In this document: piece after piece, positions 63,341-64,000 of the stretch
Layout of the letters: the number at the start of each line of letters is the position of its first letter
Position numbering within the stretch: the first letter of the stretch is position 1
Source of the DNA: Simplicispira lacusdiani
GTDB lineage: Bacteria; Pseudomonadota; Gammaproteobacteria; Burkholderiales; Burkholderiaceae_C
Direction of reading: 5' to 3'
Assembly (NCBI RefSeq): GCF_003604195.1
Contig: NZ_QXGR01000009.1
Coordinates: 1 to 64,000, forward strand
Length of the DNA stretch: 64,000 nt
The notes under the pieces: model-generated
Told to the model about the DNA's origin: nothing
The model's database searches: none
The model's input: the letters and a program-made list of their open reading frames with translations, nothing else
Position numbers and translations under genes: made by a program

Positions 63341-63349
63341 GGCGGAAAG

Positions 63350-63376
63350 CAAAAAGCCGCCCCGGACGGGGCGGCA
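63350..63376 (-). terminator. Rho-independent terminator after the TonB-dependent receptor gene
   Basis: Read leftward, GCCGCCCC pairs with GGGGCGGC around a 4-base loop, followed by TTTTTGC. It lies between the receptor and piuC; some read-through would be needed if they are cotranscribed. Confidence 0.82.
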
Positions 63377-63402
63377 AACCTTGGAGTAACGTGCAGACCG
63401 GG

Positions 63403-64000
63403 TCAGAACTTCATGCTGGCCGTGATCTGGAAGAGGCGGCCCGCGCCGGGCACGTAGTGGCCGCTGTAGACCGCGTCGGCATAGAGCTTGTTCGTGACGT
63501 TGGTCAGGTTGGCCTTGATCGTGAGGCTGTCGTTCACGCTGTATTCGGCCATCAGGTCGGCGGTCACGTAGCCCGGGACTTCCCAGCCGGGGTTGCGGTT
63601 GGGCGTTTGCGCGCTGCGGAAGTTCAGGCCACCGCCCACGCGCAACTGGGGCGTGATCTGGTAGGTGGTCCAGACCGTGCCGCTGTGGCGCGGGGTGAGC
63701 GAGGGGCGGCTGCCTTGGCCTTCCGCGCCTTGGGCTCCGATGTCGATCTTGGCGCTGGGCATCCACATGTACGAGCCGTAGACTTCCCACTTGGGCGTGA
63801 GGCGGCCGGTGATGTCGATTTCCGCGCCCGCGGCATGGCGCTTGCCCGAGAGCACGGCGATGTTCAGGTCGGGGTCGACGTTGCGCTCATGCAGCTTGGT
63901 CGAATGGAAAACGGCCAGGCGCGTGGTGAAGCGCTTGTCGGCCGAGTCGATCTTGGCGCCGATCTCGATGTTGCGGCTCGATTCCGGGGGGGTGTTCACC
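63403..64000 (-). CDS. TonB-dependent outer-membrane receptor, C-terminal part (5' end beyond the window)
   Basis: About 199 residues of a beta-barrel receptor. The repeated aromatic-alternating strands, [20 protein letters not shown], the [20 protein letters not shown] loop, and the terminal [16 protein letters not shown] to ITASMKF (ending in Phe, as Bam targets do) match siderophore receptors of the FhuA/FpvA type. The plug domain and TonB box are outside the window. With tonB-exbBD and piuC nearby, ferric-siderophore uptake is the likely role. Confidence 0.93.
   Translation of the reverse strand, partial: VNTPPESSRNIEIGAKIDSADKRFTTRLAVFHSTKLHERNVDPDLNIAVLSGKRHAAGAEIDITGRLTPKWEVYGSYMWMPSAKIDIGAQGAEGQGSRPSLTPRHSGTVWTTYQITPQLRVGGGLNFRSAQTPNRNPGWEVPGYVTADLMAEYSVNDSLTIKANLTNVTNKLYADAVYSGHYVPGAGRLFQITASMKF

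Overview
The window looks like a chromosomal segment of a betaproteobacterium of the family Comamonadaceae (an Acidovorax, Diaphorobacter or Alicycliphilus-like organism). This is inferred from the high GC content, the operon layouts (infC-rpmI-rplT-pheST-ihfA-merR; ccoI-S-N-O-Q-P-G-H), a small Trp-rich protein of the TIGR04438 type, and a dispersed AGCGCT-cored repeat of a kind I associate with this family. I saw no phage, transposase, CRISPR or rRNA. One tRNA (Pro, anticodon GGG) is present.

Layout: 1-6700 holds the end of etfB, etfA, an acyl-CoA dehydrogenase, a nitronate monooxygenase and acetyl-CoA synthetase (acs), whose 3' end lies in a tandem duplication. 6830-10499 has a cytochrome c, a small Trp-rich protein, ilvD and lgt. 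10503-20048 is a long leftward catabolic operon: SDR, acyl-CoA carboxylase beta, acyl-CoA dehydrogenase, enoyl-CoA hydratase, biotinylated carboxylase alpha, a BKACE (DUF849) enzyme and an acyl-CoA synthetase. It resembles the Atu/Liu pathways for acyclic terpenes and leucine, and diverges from an SCP2-like protein and a LiuR-like MerR regulator across a perfect palindromic operator. 21009-26697 has a TetR-SDR pair and a malonate module (malonyl-CoA decarboxylase, crotonase, malonyl-CoA synthetase).

26798-35324 is the microaerobic respiration island: uspA divergent from ccoI-ccoS-ccoNOQP-ccoGH plus a small membrane protein, with FNR-type boxes. 35396-38497 holds an RraA-like protein, an EamA transporter and isocitrate lyase (aceA) behind an operator-rich promoter. 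38600-46743 is the translation cluster thrS-infC-rpmI-rplT-pheS-pheT-ihfA-merR. thrS is preceded by an apparent Thr-rich leader peptide with a transcription attenuator, and infC appears to start at AUA. 46769-49667 has tRNA-Pro and a Pat/PatZ-type protein acetyltransferase. 49695-51750 is an ECF sigma/anti-sigma/Spy-like module with two matching ECF promoters. 51922-56250 is putA with a divergent Lrp-type regulator. 56311-59930 has rlmD, BI-1, a lipoprotein and an HbpS/GlcG-like protein. 60127-64000 is an iron/heme uptake region (hemP, exbD, exbB, tonB, piuC, TonB-dependent receptor) with two Fur-like boxes.

How the genes fit together: acyl-CoA dehydrogenases feed electrons to EtfAB; carboxylase, hydratase and BKACE would break down branched or unsaturated acyl-CoAs; Acs and AceA assimilate the resulting acetyl units, and the Pat homologue may tune Acs. 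The cbb3 oxidase genes supply low-oxygen respiration. The items I rate most interesting are the thrS attenuator, the BKACE-ended Atu/Liu-like operon with its operator, the ECF regulon, the aceA promoter architecture, and dispersed repeats that have entered coding sequences.
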